From contig CALVER010000019.1 of assembly GCA_944326625.1 (NCBI GenBank), positions 1 through 14,506 on the forward strand: a stretch of DNA of 14,506 nt, in the 5' to 3' direction. Under the pieces are notes generated by a model that ran no database searches, was not told where the DNA came from, and was given only the letters and a program-made list of their open reading frames with translations. This document shows positions 1 through 6,779 of this stretch, one piece after another. How positions within the stretch are numbered: position 1 is the stretch's first letter; every line of letters begins with the position of its first letter. The position numbers were made by a program, and so were the translations under genes. The stretch comes from Candidatus Gastranaerophilales bacterium. Its GTDB lineage: Bacteria > Cyanobacteriota > Vampirovibrionia > Gastranaerophilales > Gastranaerophilaceae.

Positions 1-185
1 AATCCGGATTCCAAAGCCTTTGCACGGTAATCCGCAATCAATGTCGGTATAGTCATTGCCGCTACAACACCGATTATTGCAAGGGTTATCAAGACTTCAG
101 CAAGGGTAAAGGCGACCTTCTTTTTAAAGTCGTTAAGACGATAAGACGTTAGGACGTTAAGTTCTTTTCTGGGAGCTTCGCTCAC
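1..185 (-). CDS. Type IV pilin-like pseudopilin, 5' fragment cut by the window edge
   Basis: The first 61 codons of a leftward gene are present; the rest lies outside the window. The frame carries a class III prepilin signal: basic FKKKV, then A25 followed by FTLAEVLITLAIIGVVAAMT. A prepilin peptidase would cut after A25 and methylate the new N-terminal Phe; E30 is the conserved Glu at +5. The hydrophobic helix anchors the protein in the inner membrane or a pilus/secretion pseudopilus. The start chosen is GTG at 185, with GGGAGG 9 nt upstream. No ATG, GTG or TTG lies between it and the FKKK motif, so the 24-residue leader is unusually long and is encoded by a repeat (120-247) also found before the pseudopilin at the right end. 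The frame is open upstream to about 563, so the true start could be further upstream. Family call is firm; exact start and role are uncertain. Confidence 0.8.
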   Translation of the reverse strand, partial: MSEAPRKELNVLTSYRLNDFKKKVAFTLAEVLITLAIIGVVAAMTIPTLIADYRAKALESG

Positions 186-247
186 ATATTTTTCCCTCCC
201 GCCCTTGAGGAACAAAGGGAGCCAACGAGGTACGAGTTGTGCGACCC
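120..247 (-). repeat. Leader repeat, copy 1 (RBS, GTG start and N-terminal leader of pseudopilin)
   Basis: This 128-bp block aligns without gaps to 14379-14506 with 6 mismatches counted by eye. Read on the minus strand it contains GGGAGG, a GTG start, and codons for a 24-residue leader running into FKKK. Copy 2 continues to the window edge, so the full repeat length is unknown. The adjacent pilin codons (41-112 versus 14300-14371) differ at about 13 of 72 positions. The repeat is therefore more conserved than the gene it precedes, which suggests a mobile or gene-converted element rather than simple gene duplication. Confidence 0.85.
131..162. repeat. Four degenerate 8-bp tandem units, copy 1
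   Basis: The plus strand reads CGTTAAGA, CGATAAGA, CGTTAGGA, CGTTAAGT in tandem. The array lies inside the coding leader of the pseudopilin (residues about 9-18). The unit length is not a multiple of three, so a change of one copy would shift the frame. The same array is at 14390-14421. Confidence 0.8.
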
Positions 248-316
248 TGTTTCCGTAACGTAGTGTAGGTGGGAGGGTTAGGGTGGGGGGCATTCTCTTC
301 GCCACAGTTACCAGAT

Positions 317-333
317 CCTGAAACAAGTTCAGG
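317..333. repeat. CCTGAA-N5-TTCAGG palindrome
   Basis: Inverted repeat CCTGAA (317-322), spacer ACAAG, TTCAGG (328-333), followed by ATGACA. The half element TTCAGGATGACA recurs at 385-396. It has the look of short dispersed intergenic palindromes; no function can be read from it. Confidence 0.6.
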
Positions 334-422
334 ATGACATGACAAGTCTCACCAATGTCTTGTCTGTTGTCGTGCCTTTGGCACTTCAGGATGACAGACA
401 CCTTTCGACCACAACTATGTAG

Positions 423-442
423 GTCGGATTTACTAATCCGAC
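423..442. repeat. Perfect hairpin GTCGGATT-TACT-AATCCGAC
   Basis: An 8-bp perfect stem with a 4-nt loop. There is no T tract on either side, so it is not a standard intrinsic terminator. It is probably another dispersed palindromic element of the repeat region. Confidence 0.6.
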
Positions 443-450
443 TGTTACTT

Positions 451-490
451 CTTAGTGCCTTAGTGCCATAGTATCTTAGTAACTTTACTA
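451..490. repeat. Five degenerate 8-bp tandem units
   Basis: The plus strand reads CTTAGTGC, CTTAGTGC, CATAGTAT, CTTAGTAA, CTTTACTA. The sequence is different from, but the period the same as, the arrays at 131-162 and 14390-14421, so 8-bp periodicity recurs in this repeat family. Confidence 0.6.
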
Positions 491-523
491 AACTAATACC
501 GTCAAAACCGGCTCTACATCTAC

Positions 524-571
524 CTAGAGGAGACGCCCCCCCCCGTTTGTCATAAATTCCTCATTTTTCAT
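524..571 (-). CDS. 15-codon ORF with ideal Shine-Dalgarno and a G9 tract; possible true start of the left pseudopilin
   Basis: AAGGAGG lies 8 nt before ATG at 571, and the ORF starts only 16 nt after the trpS stop codon, as a downstream operon gene would. It reads MKNEEFMTNGGGRLL and stops at TAG (524-526). The three Gly codons are nine consecutive Gs (plus-strand C at 536-544). With one more G the frame would pass without a stop through the repeat region into the pseudopilin at 185. As the sequence stands the product is a 15-residue peptide. It could be a decaying or phase-OFF start of the pseudopilin gene, or a chance ORF. The start signal is clearly visible; the function is inferred. Confidence 0.4.
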   Translation of the reverse strand: MKNEEFMTNGGGRLL

Positions 572-587
572 AAGAATTTCCTCCTTT

Positions 588-1586
588 TTAATACATACCA
601 ATAATTTTTCTTACTTCTGTTAAAACCTTTTGCGCTTCAATTCTTGTCTTTTCAGAACCCTTACGGATAATCTCATGGACTTCATCCAAATGTTCCTCGT
701 AGTATTTTCTGCGCTCGCGTATGTCATGCAAACGTTCATTTACCAATGCGCCCAATTGTCTTTTGCAATCCGCACATCCGCGCAAACCTTTTTCGCATTC
801 GCATTTAACCGTATTAACCTGTTCTTCATCGGCAAAAATCTGCCAGTATTTAAACGCGACTTCACATTGATCAGGATGTCCCAAATCGTCACGACGTAAG
901 CGGCTTCTGTCCGTAATTGCCGTCATAATTTTTTTCGCCGTAACTTCTTCCGTATCCGAAATCTTTATATCATTATTATAAGACTTGCTCATCTTATTTC
1001 CGTCAAGTCCGCAAATCAATGAACATTCATTCAAAATCGGCTGAGGTTCGTTGAAAAAGTCTGTTTTATAAATGTTATTAAACCGTCTTACAATATCACG
1101 TGTAATCTCAATATGCGCAATTTGATCAACGCCAACAGGAATTAACGGTGAATTAAGCATCATAATATCCGCACTCATCAAAACCGGATATCCCATAAGC
1201 CCGTAACTAATTTGAGAATTTGCCGCCTCTTTTGTACGCAAAATTTTTGCCATATCTTTTAAAGTCGGATCACGTTCAACCCAATTTTGCGGCGTCACCA
1301 TGCTTAAATATATGTGCAATTCCGCAATTTCCGGAATAAGCGATTGTACATATATTGTTGATTTTTCGGGATCAATTCCTGATGCCAGCCAGTCAATTAC
1401 AACATCTATTACATCCTGACGCAAATTTTCCGTATTATCGTATTTGGTAGTCAATGCATGCCAGTCTGCAACGAAAAAATAGCAGTCGTATTCATTTTGG
1501 AGCTTAACCCAGTTTTGAATAACCCCAAGATAATGCCCCAGGTGCAATCTTCCCGTTGATCTCATTCCTGATACAATTCTTTGCAT
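588..1586 (-). CDS. trpS: Tryptophanyl-tRNA synthetase with a four-cysteine Fe-S motif
   Basis: Class I aminoacyl-tRNA synthetase that charges tRNA-Trp in the cytoplasm. The 332 aa match the usual bacterial length. The HIGH-type motif is GRLHLGHY (12-19) and the signature loop is KMSKS (198-202). MSADIMMLN (137-145) and VGVDQIAHIE (151-160) are typical of TrpRS. Cysteines 241, 264, 271 and 274 form C-x22-C-x6-C-x2-C, the spacing known for the [4Fe-4S] cluster of Thermotoga maritima TrpRS, which E. coli-type enzymes lack. The ATG at 1586 has a weak purine-rich Shine-Dalgarno (AAGGAAAGG) about 10 nt upstream. A TATAAT box (1610-1615) sits just behind the terminator of the preceding gene, suggesting its own promoter, though no good -35 is visible. 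A tiny ORF follows 16 nt after the stop codon. Confidence 0.97.
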   Translation of the reverse strand: MQRIVSGMRSTGRLHLGHYLGVIQNWVKLQNEYDCYFFVADWHALTTKYDNTENLRQDVIDVVIDWLASGIDPEKSTIYVQSLIPEIAELHIYLSMVTPQNWVERDPTLKDMAKILRTKEAANSQISYGLMGYPVLMSADIMMLNSPLIPVGVDQIAHIEITRDIVRRFNNIYKTDFFNEPQPILNECSLICGLDGNKMSKSYNNDIKISDTEEVTAKKIMTAITDRSRLRRDDLGHPDQCEVAFKYWQIFADEEQVNTVKCECEKGLRGCADCKRQLGALVNERLHDIRERRKYYEEHLDEVHEIIRKGSEKTRIEAQKVLTEVRKIIGMY

Positions 1587-1619
1587 TCAATACCAACCTT
1601 TCCTTAATTATTATAGCAT

Positions 1620-1648
1620 AAAAAAAACGGCCGAAGCCGTCTTTTTTT
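1620..1648 (-). terminator. Intrinsic terminator with UUCG loop, after the 96-aa gene
   Basis: Minus-strand RNA forms ACGGC-UUCG-GCCGU followed by seven Us; an A tract precedes the hairpin, so it could also work on the plus strand. It lies 25 nt after the stop of the 1674-1964 gene and separates it from trpS. Confidence 0.85.
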
Positions 1649-1673
1649 ATCCTTATCCTTTTCCTAATTGATT

Positions 1674-1964
1674 TTACGCAACAACTTTTGATACGAATTT
1701 TGCAATTTCAAAGAATGAATCTTTTACAAATTCTTTTGCCAGAGTTTTAATCGGTCTGTTTTCAATACAGTCAAATACGTAATAAATCGGGTCTTTTGAA
1801 TTATTAAAACGCATTCTTCTGTCAGATTTTTCAAGGTAGCAGTAATCTTCAATAGAAAAACCCGTATTGGAATTTCTTTTATTACCTTTTCTTCTTCTGG
1901 TTAAAGCACCAAACTGACCGTTACCTGCTGTATTATTATGCGAATTAGCTGCTGTTTCAATCAT
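1674..1964 (-). CDS. 96-aa basic protein of unknown function
   Basis: I do not recognise this family. The N-terminal third is Asn/Gly/Ala-rich and probably disordered, with a basic patch RRRKGNKR (about 23-30). The remainder looks folded: an aromatic-rich segment around DPIYYVFDC and a C-terminal amphipathic helix with repeated Phe/Val (about 75-96). There is no signal peptide or clear membrane segment. The ATG at 1964 has a GAGAG sequence 7 nt upstream, a modest Shine-Dalgarno. It lies alone between the panD terminator (2074-2103) and its own terminator (1620-1648), so it is probably monocistronic. That layout, the codon use and the clean stop and terminator support a real gene. The basic patch could bind nucleic acid, but that is only a guess. 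Confidence 0.65.
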   Translation of the reverse strand: MIETAANSHNNTAGNGQFGALTRRRKGNKRNSNTGFSIEDYCYLEKSDRRMRFNNSKDPIYYVFDCIENRPIKTLAKEFVKDSFFEIAKFVSKVVA

Positions 1965-2073
1965 CTTTTGCTCTCTTTCTTAAAATTAATCTCTTCTTGT
2001 ATATATAAAGTATATAAACTCAAAAAAATTGCTTTTTTAAAAAGAGCTTTGTTAAGATTTGTTTACAATTACC

Positions 2074-2103
2074 AAAAAACAACACAAAACGCTGATTAAG
2101 CGT
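2074..2103 (-). terminator. Probable panD terminator
   Basis: On the minus strand ACGCT-TAATC-AGCGT is followed by TTTGTGTTGTTTTTT, starting 5 nt after the panD stop. The stem is only 5 bp and the T tract is interrupted, so strength is moderate. Confidence 0.6.
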
Positions 2104-2108
2104 GCTAT

Positions 2109-2459
2109 TTATCGGATAATTTTATTATTTTCATCAACCATAACAACAGTCGGCTCAAAATTTTCAGCCTCATCAGGTGTAAAATAAGCATAGGAGACGA
2201 TTATAACTTTATCACCCGGCTGAACTTTTCTTGCGGCCGCGCCATTCAGACAAATACAACCTGAATCCGCCTGACCTTTTATAACATAAGTTTGAAATCT
2301 TTCGCCGTTATTTACGTCTAAAATATCAACTTTTTGCCCGACTTTTATATTACTTGCTTTTAATAAAGTTTCATCAATCGTTATTGAGCCCACGTAATTC
2401 AAGTTAGCATCCGTAACCGTAGCTCTGTGTATTTTTGAATATAAAAATTCCAATAACAT
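2109..2459 (-). CDS. panD: Aspartate 1-decarboxylase
   Basis: Pyruvoyl-dependent enzyme that converts L-aspartate to beta-alanine for pantothenate and coenzyme A synthesis in the cytoplasm. The proenzyme self-cleaves between G24 and S25 (motif Y22-V-G-S-I), generating the pyruvoyl group from S25. Other family landmarks sit at their usual numbers: K9, R54, T57, Y58 and the N72-G-A-A-A loop. Length (116 aa) is slightly short of the roughly 126 in E. coli because the C-terminal tail is trimmed, which is common. The ATG at 2459 has GAGGT 6 nt upstream. A good promoter (2479-2507) lies immediately upstream, and the gene is followed by a probable terminator, so it is likely transcribed alone. No other pantothenate genes are in the window. 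Confidence 0.96.
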   Translation of the reverse strand: MLLEFLYSKIHRATVTDANLNYVGSITIDETLLKASNIKVGQKVDILDVNNGERFQTYVIKGQADSGCICLNGAAARKVQPGDKVIIVSYAYFTPDEAENFEPTVVMVDENNKIIR

Positions 2460-2478
2460 TTTTTACCTCGCACAGAAA

Positions 2479-2507
2479 ATTATATATCAGACAAAAAAGC
2501 GGTGCAA
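2479..2507 (-). promoter_or_regulatory. panD promoter (TTGCAC-17-TATAAT)
   Basis: On the minus strand the -35 TTGCAC (2502-2507) and a perfect -10 TATAAT (2479-2484) are separated by exactly 17 nt. The -35 lies inside the 3' arm of the upstream terminator stem. Predicted transcription starts near 2472, leaving a 5' leader of about 12 nt carrying GAGGT. Confidence 0.7.
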
Positions 2508-2522
2508 GTTTTCACCTGCACC
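2492..2522 (-). terminator. Terminator of the GlgE-like operon
   Basis: The minus-strand hairpin pairs GGUGCAGG with CUUGCACC (8 bp including one G-U) around a UGAAAA loop, followed by GC and six Us. It ends the three-gene leftward unit starting at 7804 and overlaps the panD promoter. Confidence 0.8.
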
Positions 2523-2548
2523 TTTGTGTTGTTTATTTAATGTGTGCC

Positions 2549-4270
2549 TTAATGCTGTTTAAAAATTTTCTTCGAATAACTTTCAATAAAAGGTGTATCA
2601 ACTTCAAACACCAGAATTCTTGCAGGAGCTAAATCTACACGTAATTCATTATCCGCAGCCTGAACCACACTTTTTTCACCGTAAGAAGGAAGTAGATTTT
2701 TTAATTCCTGTGTGGATTGTAAGGTTGGAACTTTAACTTTGCAAGCAACGGATCTGTCAATGTTTTTGTTTGCAACAACAAGGAGAGTTCTGTCTTTGTA
2801 ATGTCTTGCATAAGCTATAATCTGATCGTTTTTATCACCTGATTTATCAAGTTCTATGAATGAACCTTTATTTATTATATCTGAATATTTATCCTTAAGT
2901 TTAAAGCATTCCGTCATAAATTGACCGACTTCAGGATTTTTACCGCCGGGTTTTCTGGAAAGATTAAATAAATCCAATTTTCCGTGGTGAACAATCATTT
3001 CATGGCTATCGGTAGCGGTTTCGGGATTATATTTATTTTCATATCCGTAAGCATAATAATCACCTGACTGAAATCCGTCGACAATATACGGGTTAAGCAT
3101 AGGTAATGTTGCCTGAAGTCCGCTTGTAAGATTGCAATAATTAGTTTTACCGTGATACATAGGCGAAATATCATCATGGGTTGCGAATGACCCGATTAAG
3201 GATTTTCCTTTATCAAGACGGTTTGACATTTCAAGCTGTTCTTCGACGTATTTCATAAATTCGGACGCCGTAGCCATTTCATGGAAAATGTGATATTGTC
3301 CGTAGATCATATCAAATCCCGCGCGCAAAGAATCTTCAGGCCTGTCATAAGGCATATTCGCCTGCGGAGAAGCATCTTCATAAGTATAAGATTCCGCAAG
3401 CCAGCCGAATTCAGGATCGAGTTTTCTTGAATACGGAATTATAATATCCCAGAATTCTACCGGTTTTGCTCTTGCTACATCTGCTCTGATACCGTCAATT
3501 CCCATATCTACGCAAAAATCAATGTATTGTTTATGGAGTTCCAAAAGTTTAGGGTTCAAAGTCCGCTTTCCTTCGTCTTCCCATGGCTGAAACATTCTGA
3601 TATCATTCCAGCCTTGAGGGGTTTTAGCAAGCCCGTCGCGTTCTTTTGCCATAAGTTCCGGTCTGGCCAAGAACATATCATAAGAAGCACAGCTCGGGAG
3701 GTCAAGCATAACTCTTATTCCGCGCTGATGGCATGCATCGACAAATGCTTTAAATTGTTCTTCAGGGCTTCTCGGATCATTTGAATCTATTAATGCAGGA
3801 TCAATTTCAAGCAGATCTTTAGGTGAATAAACTGAACCTGCCGTGCCCATTGCTTTAATTTTTCCGGGCGGATGAATAGGCAAAATATGCAATGTATTAA
3901 AACCTTGCGCCTTAACCTCGTCAAGCCGCTCAATTGCGTTCAGGAATGTTCCGTTCTGTTCACTGCCGTCAATATATTCGTTACCGTTCAGATCTTTTGC
4001 ATTAAATATTCTTGGCAAAATAGCTAAAATTTTAGCCTCATTATTTCTTATTAGAGTTCTGAAATCATTTTTATAAGGTTTTTGTTCAACAACCGGTTGT
4101 TCAACTTTATTGACTAAAGGTGCGTTAATGGATGCCGTGGTTTTCAGGAATGTTTCAAGCAAATTACCTGTTCTGTACTGAGGCAAAACAGAATGGCCGG
4201 CAGATTTATCCGTTTGCTGCGGATGATATGTATTAACTTTTTGAATTAAAAGATTTGTTGAATTAATCAT
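2549..4270 (-). CDS. GlgE-like GH13 glycoside hydrolase/transferase
   Basis: A 573-aa alpha-amylase-superfamily enzyme acting on alpha-glucans. Catalytic residues visible: nucleophile D264 in GIRADVA, acid/base E293 in LAES, and the H365-D366 pair of region IV (FATHDD). Region I is D190-LPSCAS rather than the usual D-x(3)-N-H. With LPIHPPG (130-136), TAGSVYS (143-149) and KPVEFW near region II, this resembles GlgE-type (GH13_3) maltosyltransferases, which extend glycogen from maltose-1-phosphate; the N-terminal domain of true GlgE is not obvious. Residues 1-70 are low-complexity and there is no signal peptide, so it is probably cytoplasmic. Its ATG overlaps the end of the upstream membrane protein gene by 8 nt with AAGGAG in range, so translation is coupled. 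GH13 membership is firm; substrate and reaction are inferred. Confidence 0.9.
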   Translation of the reverse strand: MINSTNLLIQKVNTYHPQQTDKSAGHSVLPQYRTGNLLETFLKTTASINAPLVNKVEQPVVEQKPYKNDFRTLIRNNEAKILAILPRIFNAKDLNGNEYIDGSEQNGTFLNAIERLDEVKAQGFNTLHILPIHPPGKIKAMGTAGSVYSPKDLLEIDPALIDSNDPRSPEEQFKAFVDACHQRGIRVMLDLPSCASYDMFLARPELMAKERDGLAKTPQGWNDIRMFQPWEDEGKRTLNPKLLELHKQYIDFCVDMGIDGIRADVARAKPVEFWDIIIPYSRKLDPEFGWLAESYTYEDASPQANMPYDRPEDSLRAGFDMIYGQYHIFHEMATASEFMKYVEEQLEMSNRLDKGKSLIGSFATHDDISPMYHGKTNYCNLTSGLQATLPMLNPYIVDGFQSGDYYAYGYENKYNPETATDSHEMIVHHGKLDLFNLSRKPGGKNPEVGQFMTECFKLKDKYSDIINKGSFIELDKSGDKNDQIIAYARHYKDRTLLVVANKNIDRSVACKVKVPTLQSTQELKNLLPSYGEKSVVQAADNELRVDLAPARILVFEVDTPFIESYSKKIFKQH

Positions 4271-6779
4271 GCTTTACTCCTTCCGGCACTTTCATTTTTC
4301 CGAAGAAGAATTGCGAAAGAACTGTTACTCCCAGTAATGCCGCGCCAAAACCGCCAAACATTTTAAGCCATTTTCTAGTATTAAACATTTCCTTCATGGT
4401 TGTACTGAACATTTGATCAGGTGCCATACCCATTAAGAGGAATTGAGTATATGATTTCGCATTTTTATTTTGACTGCGTGCGACATGGTATGGCTTAAAG
4501 AAATAATGCGCATCACCAATTTCATTTATAAAATTATGTCTGTACTGAGTAAGTTCATTAGCGATACTGCCGCTTGAAATTAATTCTGCGGTTTTAGGAT
4601 GCAGAGGATTTTCATAAAGAAGTCTTACCAGTTCCTGGAAGAATTGCTTATCCTGAGGCAAATCAACTTTGCCGCCTTCGACGATTTTACCCAGGTATTT
4701 ATTCTTAACTTTTCCTGCGACAACTTCCAGCTGATCTTTATCCGCCAAATTCGGTTTTGGATTTCTGACTTTGTAGAATTTAGTTATGAAATCGGATGTT
4801 GTACCTTCGATTGACATTTGTTTTGCCAGTTCAACGATTTCTTCTTTAACTTCACGCGGCATATTGGCATGCAGAGCAGAAGTATAAGCAGGTGCAATAT
4901 TTTTTATATCGGAAATTCGTTTGTAAAAGTCTAAAGTATTCAAAAGTCTGTATAAAGAGCTTCTTATACCTAAAAGCCTGTTGGAAACGTAAGACATTTG
5001 AACATTTTTCAATGAACCGAATGAACCGTTCAAACGATTCAGGGTATTCGGCATTTTAACTTTTTTCTCTTCAAATAACTGCGGAAGCTGTTCAAATATG
5101 GAATTTACAGTGGATTTGTAGCTGCCGGATGATGAAGAAGATGTATTAAGCGCTTCCATTTTTGAATCAAGCAGAGTAATTTTATCTCTCAAAGCCTGAA
5201 TTAAATTGTCATAATCGTTTGTATCAGAGGAAACAATTTTTTCAATCTTGCCTCGAAGAAGTTTACCTACCATTTTTCTGTCATATCTGGTATCTGTAAT
5301 TTCTTTATCGGATATATTAAACAGTTTTGGCAGACTTTCAGTGATTTCATTCCAGGTATTTGCAATAACAGTTTCGGGTGCAGCAGCGGCTTTAAGATAA
5401 ACATATTCATCAAGCACTGCATTTTTTGCTTTGAAATCTGTAAATATTGAGGACACTGATTTAAGATTTTTTATTATATGCTCATTTAACCTGTTATTTG
5501 TACGGCCGAATAATGCCTTTGCAATGGGGTTATCAGCGGTTTTTACATTATACAATTTGTTTAAAATAAGTTTTTCATTCAATTTTTTATCAGGATTTTC
5601 AACATTATATTTTTGTATGTTTTTTCTTATTTGCGCTCCTATTGCCGCAAGAACCTTTTTGGCATCCGCATCGTTTAATTTATCGCTGTAATTATTCAAA
5701 ATTGATTTCAAAGAATTTTCGTCCGGCATAAAGCTGTCAAGCACGTCGGAAGATACGGAGCTTCCAAGCACTTCACGGGTATTTTTAATTATATTGGAGA
5801 TTGTTTTATCATCTACAATAAACTTCCTGTTATTTAACTGTAAAACATCATCCAAGTCGTCTTTTACAGCCTGTGCCGTTACGGGGTCAAAGCCTCTTGA
5901 TAAAATAGTTTTAATTTGTTTTACAAGTTTAGGAGTTAACTCTTTATCTTTATTTATTGCCAGCAGGTCATCCAATTCTCTGACTGATTCAAAATCTTTA
6001 AATTTTTCAGATGATGTGCTGACATTTGCAATTAATTTATCTGCTTTTTTAGAACGTAAATTCCCAAGATAGGATTTTATTGGCTTTTCGCAAACATTAC
6101 ACATCAAAGCGCTCAAAACAGGTGTTGCAAATCCTGCTGTTAACATCCACATTGTGTTATTCTGAACAGCAACTTTTTTCATTTTTTCTTGAATAAAGTC
6201 GCGGCGGTTGTTCATATCTTTAGGAACGCCCATCCAGTCGCCTATTTTATTAATCTTTTCATCGCTGTACAAAGACCATGGCAAATACTGCGGATCCTGG
6301 AAAAACATTTTTTCTCTGCCGAAACTGTCTTCATATTTTTGTCTTATATTAAATCCGTGAATCAATTGAGCAGGCCATTGAAGTGCAACCTTAGGCCAAA
6401 TAGACATTGCAGCGAAAAATGACGCAAAACCTACAAGCTCCATAGCTTTTGCCAATGGCGCCTGCTTTCTTGTCATCAAATAACCGGCAATCATAAGCCC
6501 GCCGATTTTCATGCCTATATCATTTATCTTGCCTAATTCATGATCGTTTGCTTTTCCTGTAACAGATTTACCAAAAGATTTTGCATCATAGATTAACCTT
6601 TTACCCGTTTCAGCAGGCAAACTCAATAACCCGCCGTTTACAAGGTGTCCGCGGGATTTAAGAGGTTTTATAAAAGTACGGTTGGACAAAACATATTCTA
6701 TGTCAAGATTACGATCCTTTTTATCAGGGGTCGTTTGCGGCATATTATTCAAATATGTTTGGATTAAATTCGGTCTCAT
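4263..6779 (-). CDS. 838-aa membrane protein of unknown function, second gene of the GlgE-like operon
   Basis: I do not recognise the family. Hydrophobic segments lie at about 92-102, 114-134, 208-226 and 808-827. Between the third and the last is a soluble, Lys/Asp/Asn-rich, mostly helical region of about 580 residues, with a short Ser-rich stretch (about 557-563). The extreme C-terminus is a single anchor followed by a charged tail. The N-terminal 235 residues share landmarks in the same order with the preceding protein: N-x-L-x-L-P-A, G-x-L-M...APLA, a W-x-L-Y motif, K-I-x(4)-G, then a hydrophobic segment. The two look like diverged paralogues. The start overlaps the upstream stop by 4 nt (ATGA) and the end overlaps the GH13 gene by 8 nt. 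It may scaffold the glucan enzyme at the membrane, but that is a guess from context only. Confidence 0.8.
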   Translation of the reverse strand: MRPNLIQTYLNNMPQTTPDKKDRNLDIEYVLSNRTFIKPLKSRGHLVNGGLLSLPAETGKRLIYDAKSFGKSVTGKANDHELGKINDIGMKIGGLMIAGYLMTRKQAPLAKAMELVGFASFFAAMSIWPKVALQWPAQLIHGFNIRQKYEDSFGREKMFFQDPQYLPWSLYSDEKINKIGDWMGVPKDMNNRRDFIQEKMKKVAVQNNTMWMLTAGFATPVLSALMCNVCEKPIKSYLGNLRSKKADKLIANVSTSSEKFKDFESVRELDDLLAINKDKELTPKLVKQIKTILSRGFDPVTAQAVKDDLDDVLQLNNRKFIVDDKTISNIIKNTREVLGSSVSSDVLDSFMPDENSLKSILNNYSDKLNDADAKKVLAAIGAQIRKNIQKYNVENPDKKLNEKLILNKLYNVKTADNPIAKALFGRTNNRLNEHIIKNLKSVSSIFTDFKAKNAVLDEYVYLKAAAAPETVIANTWNEITESLPKLFNISDKEITDTRYDRKMVGKLLRGKIEKIVSSDTNDYDNLIQALRDKITLLDSKMEALNTSSSSSGSYKSTVNSIFEQLPQLFEEKKVKMPNTLNRLNGSFGSLKNVQMSYVSNRLLGIRSSLYRLLNTLDFYKRISDIKNIAPAYTSALHANMPREVKEEIVELAKQMSIEGTTSDFITKFYKVRNPKPNLADKDQLEVVAGKVKNKYLGKIVEGGKVDLPQDKQFFQELVRLLYENPLHPKTAELISSGSIANELTQYRHNFINEIGDAHYFFKPYHVARSQNKNAKSYTQFLLMGMAPDQMFSTTMKEMFNTRKWLKMFGGFGAALLGVTVLSQFFFGKMKVPEGVKHD

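Larger units (their letters stand above)
186..587. other. Repeat-built region between trpS and the left pseudopilin
   Basis: This 402-bp stretch has a higher GC content and a different texture from its neighbours. It holds the distal half of the leader repeat (to 247), a CCTGAA-N5-TTCAGG palindrome (317-333), a second TTCAGGATGACA (385-396, matching 328-339), a perfect 8-bp-stem hairpin (423-442), an 8-bp tandem array (451-490) and a 9-base C run on the plus strand (536-544). A 62-codon minus-strand ORF (157-345) is treated as a repeat translation, not a gene. The frame of the left pseudopilin has no stop codon from 185 up to the TGA at 561-563. No trpS terminator is visible. Confidence 0.7.

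Noticed and set aside
157..345. 62-codon minus-strand ORF (begins MSCHPELVSGS)
   Set aside because: It translates the dispersed repeat material (TTCAGGATGACA palindrome and leader repeat), has no convincing ribosome-binding site and overlaps the pseudopilin start in another frame.
630..899. 89-codon plus-strand ORF antisense to trpS
   Set aside because: Shadow of a firmly identified gene; no RBS or family resemblance.
2029..2056. GCTTTTTTAAAAAGAGC dyad upstream of the 96-aa gene
   Set aside because: Imperfect, A/T-only pairing with no consistent link to a promoter or terminator.
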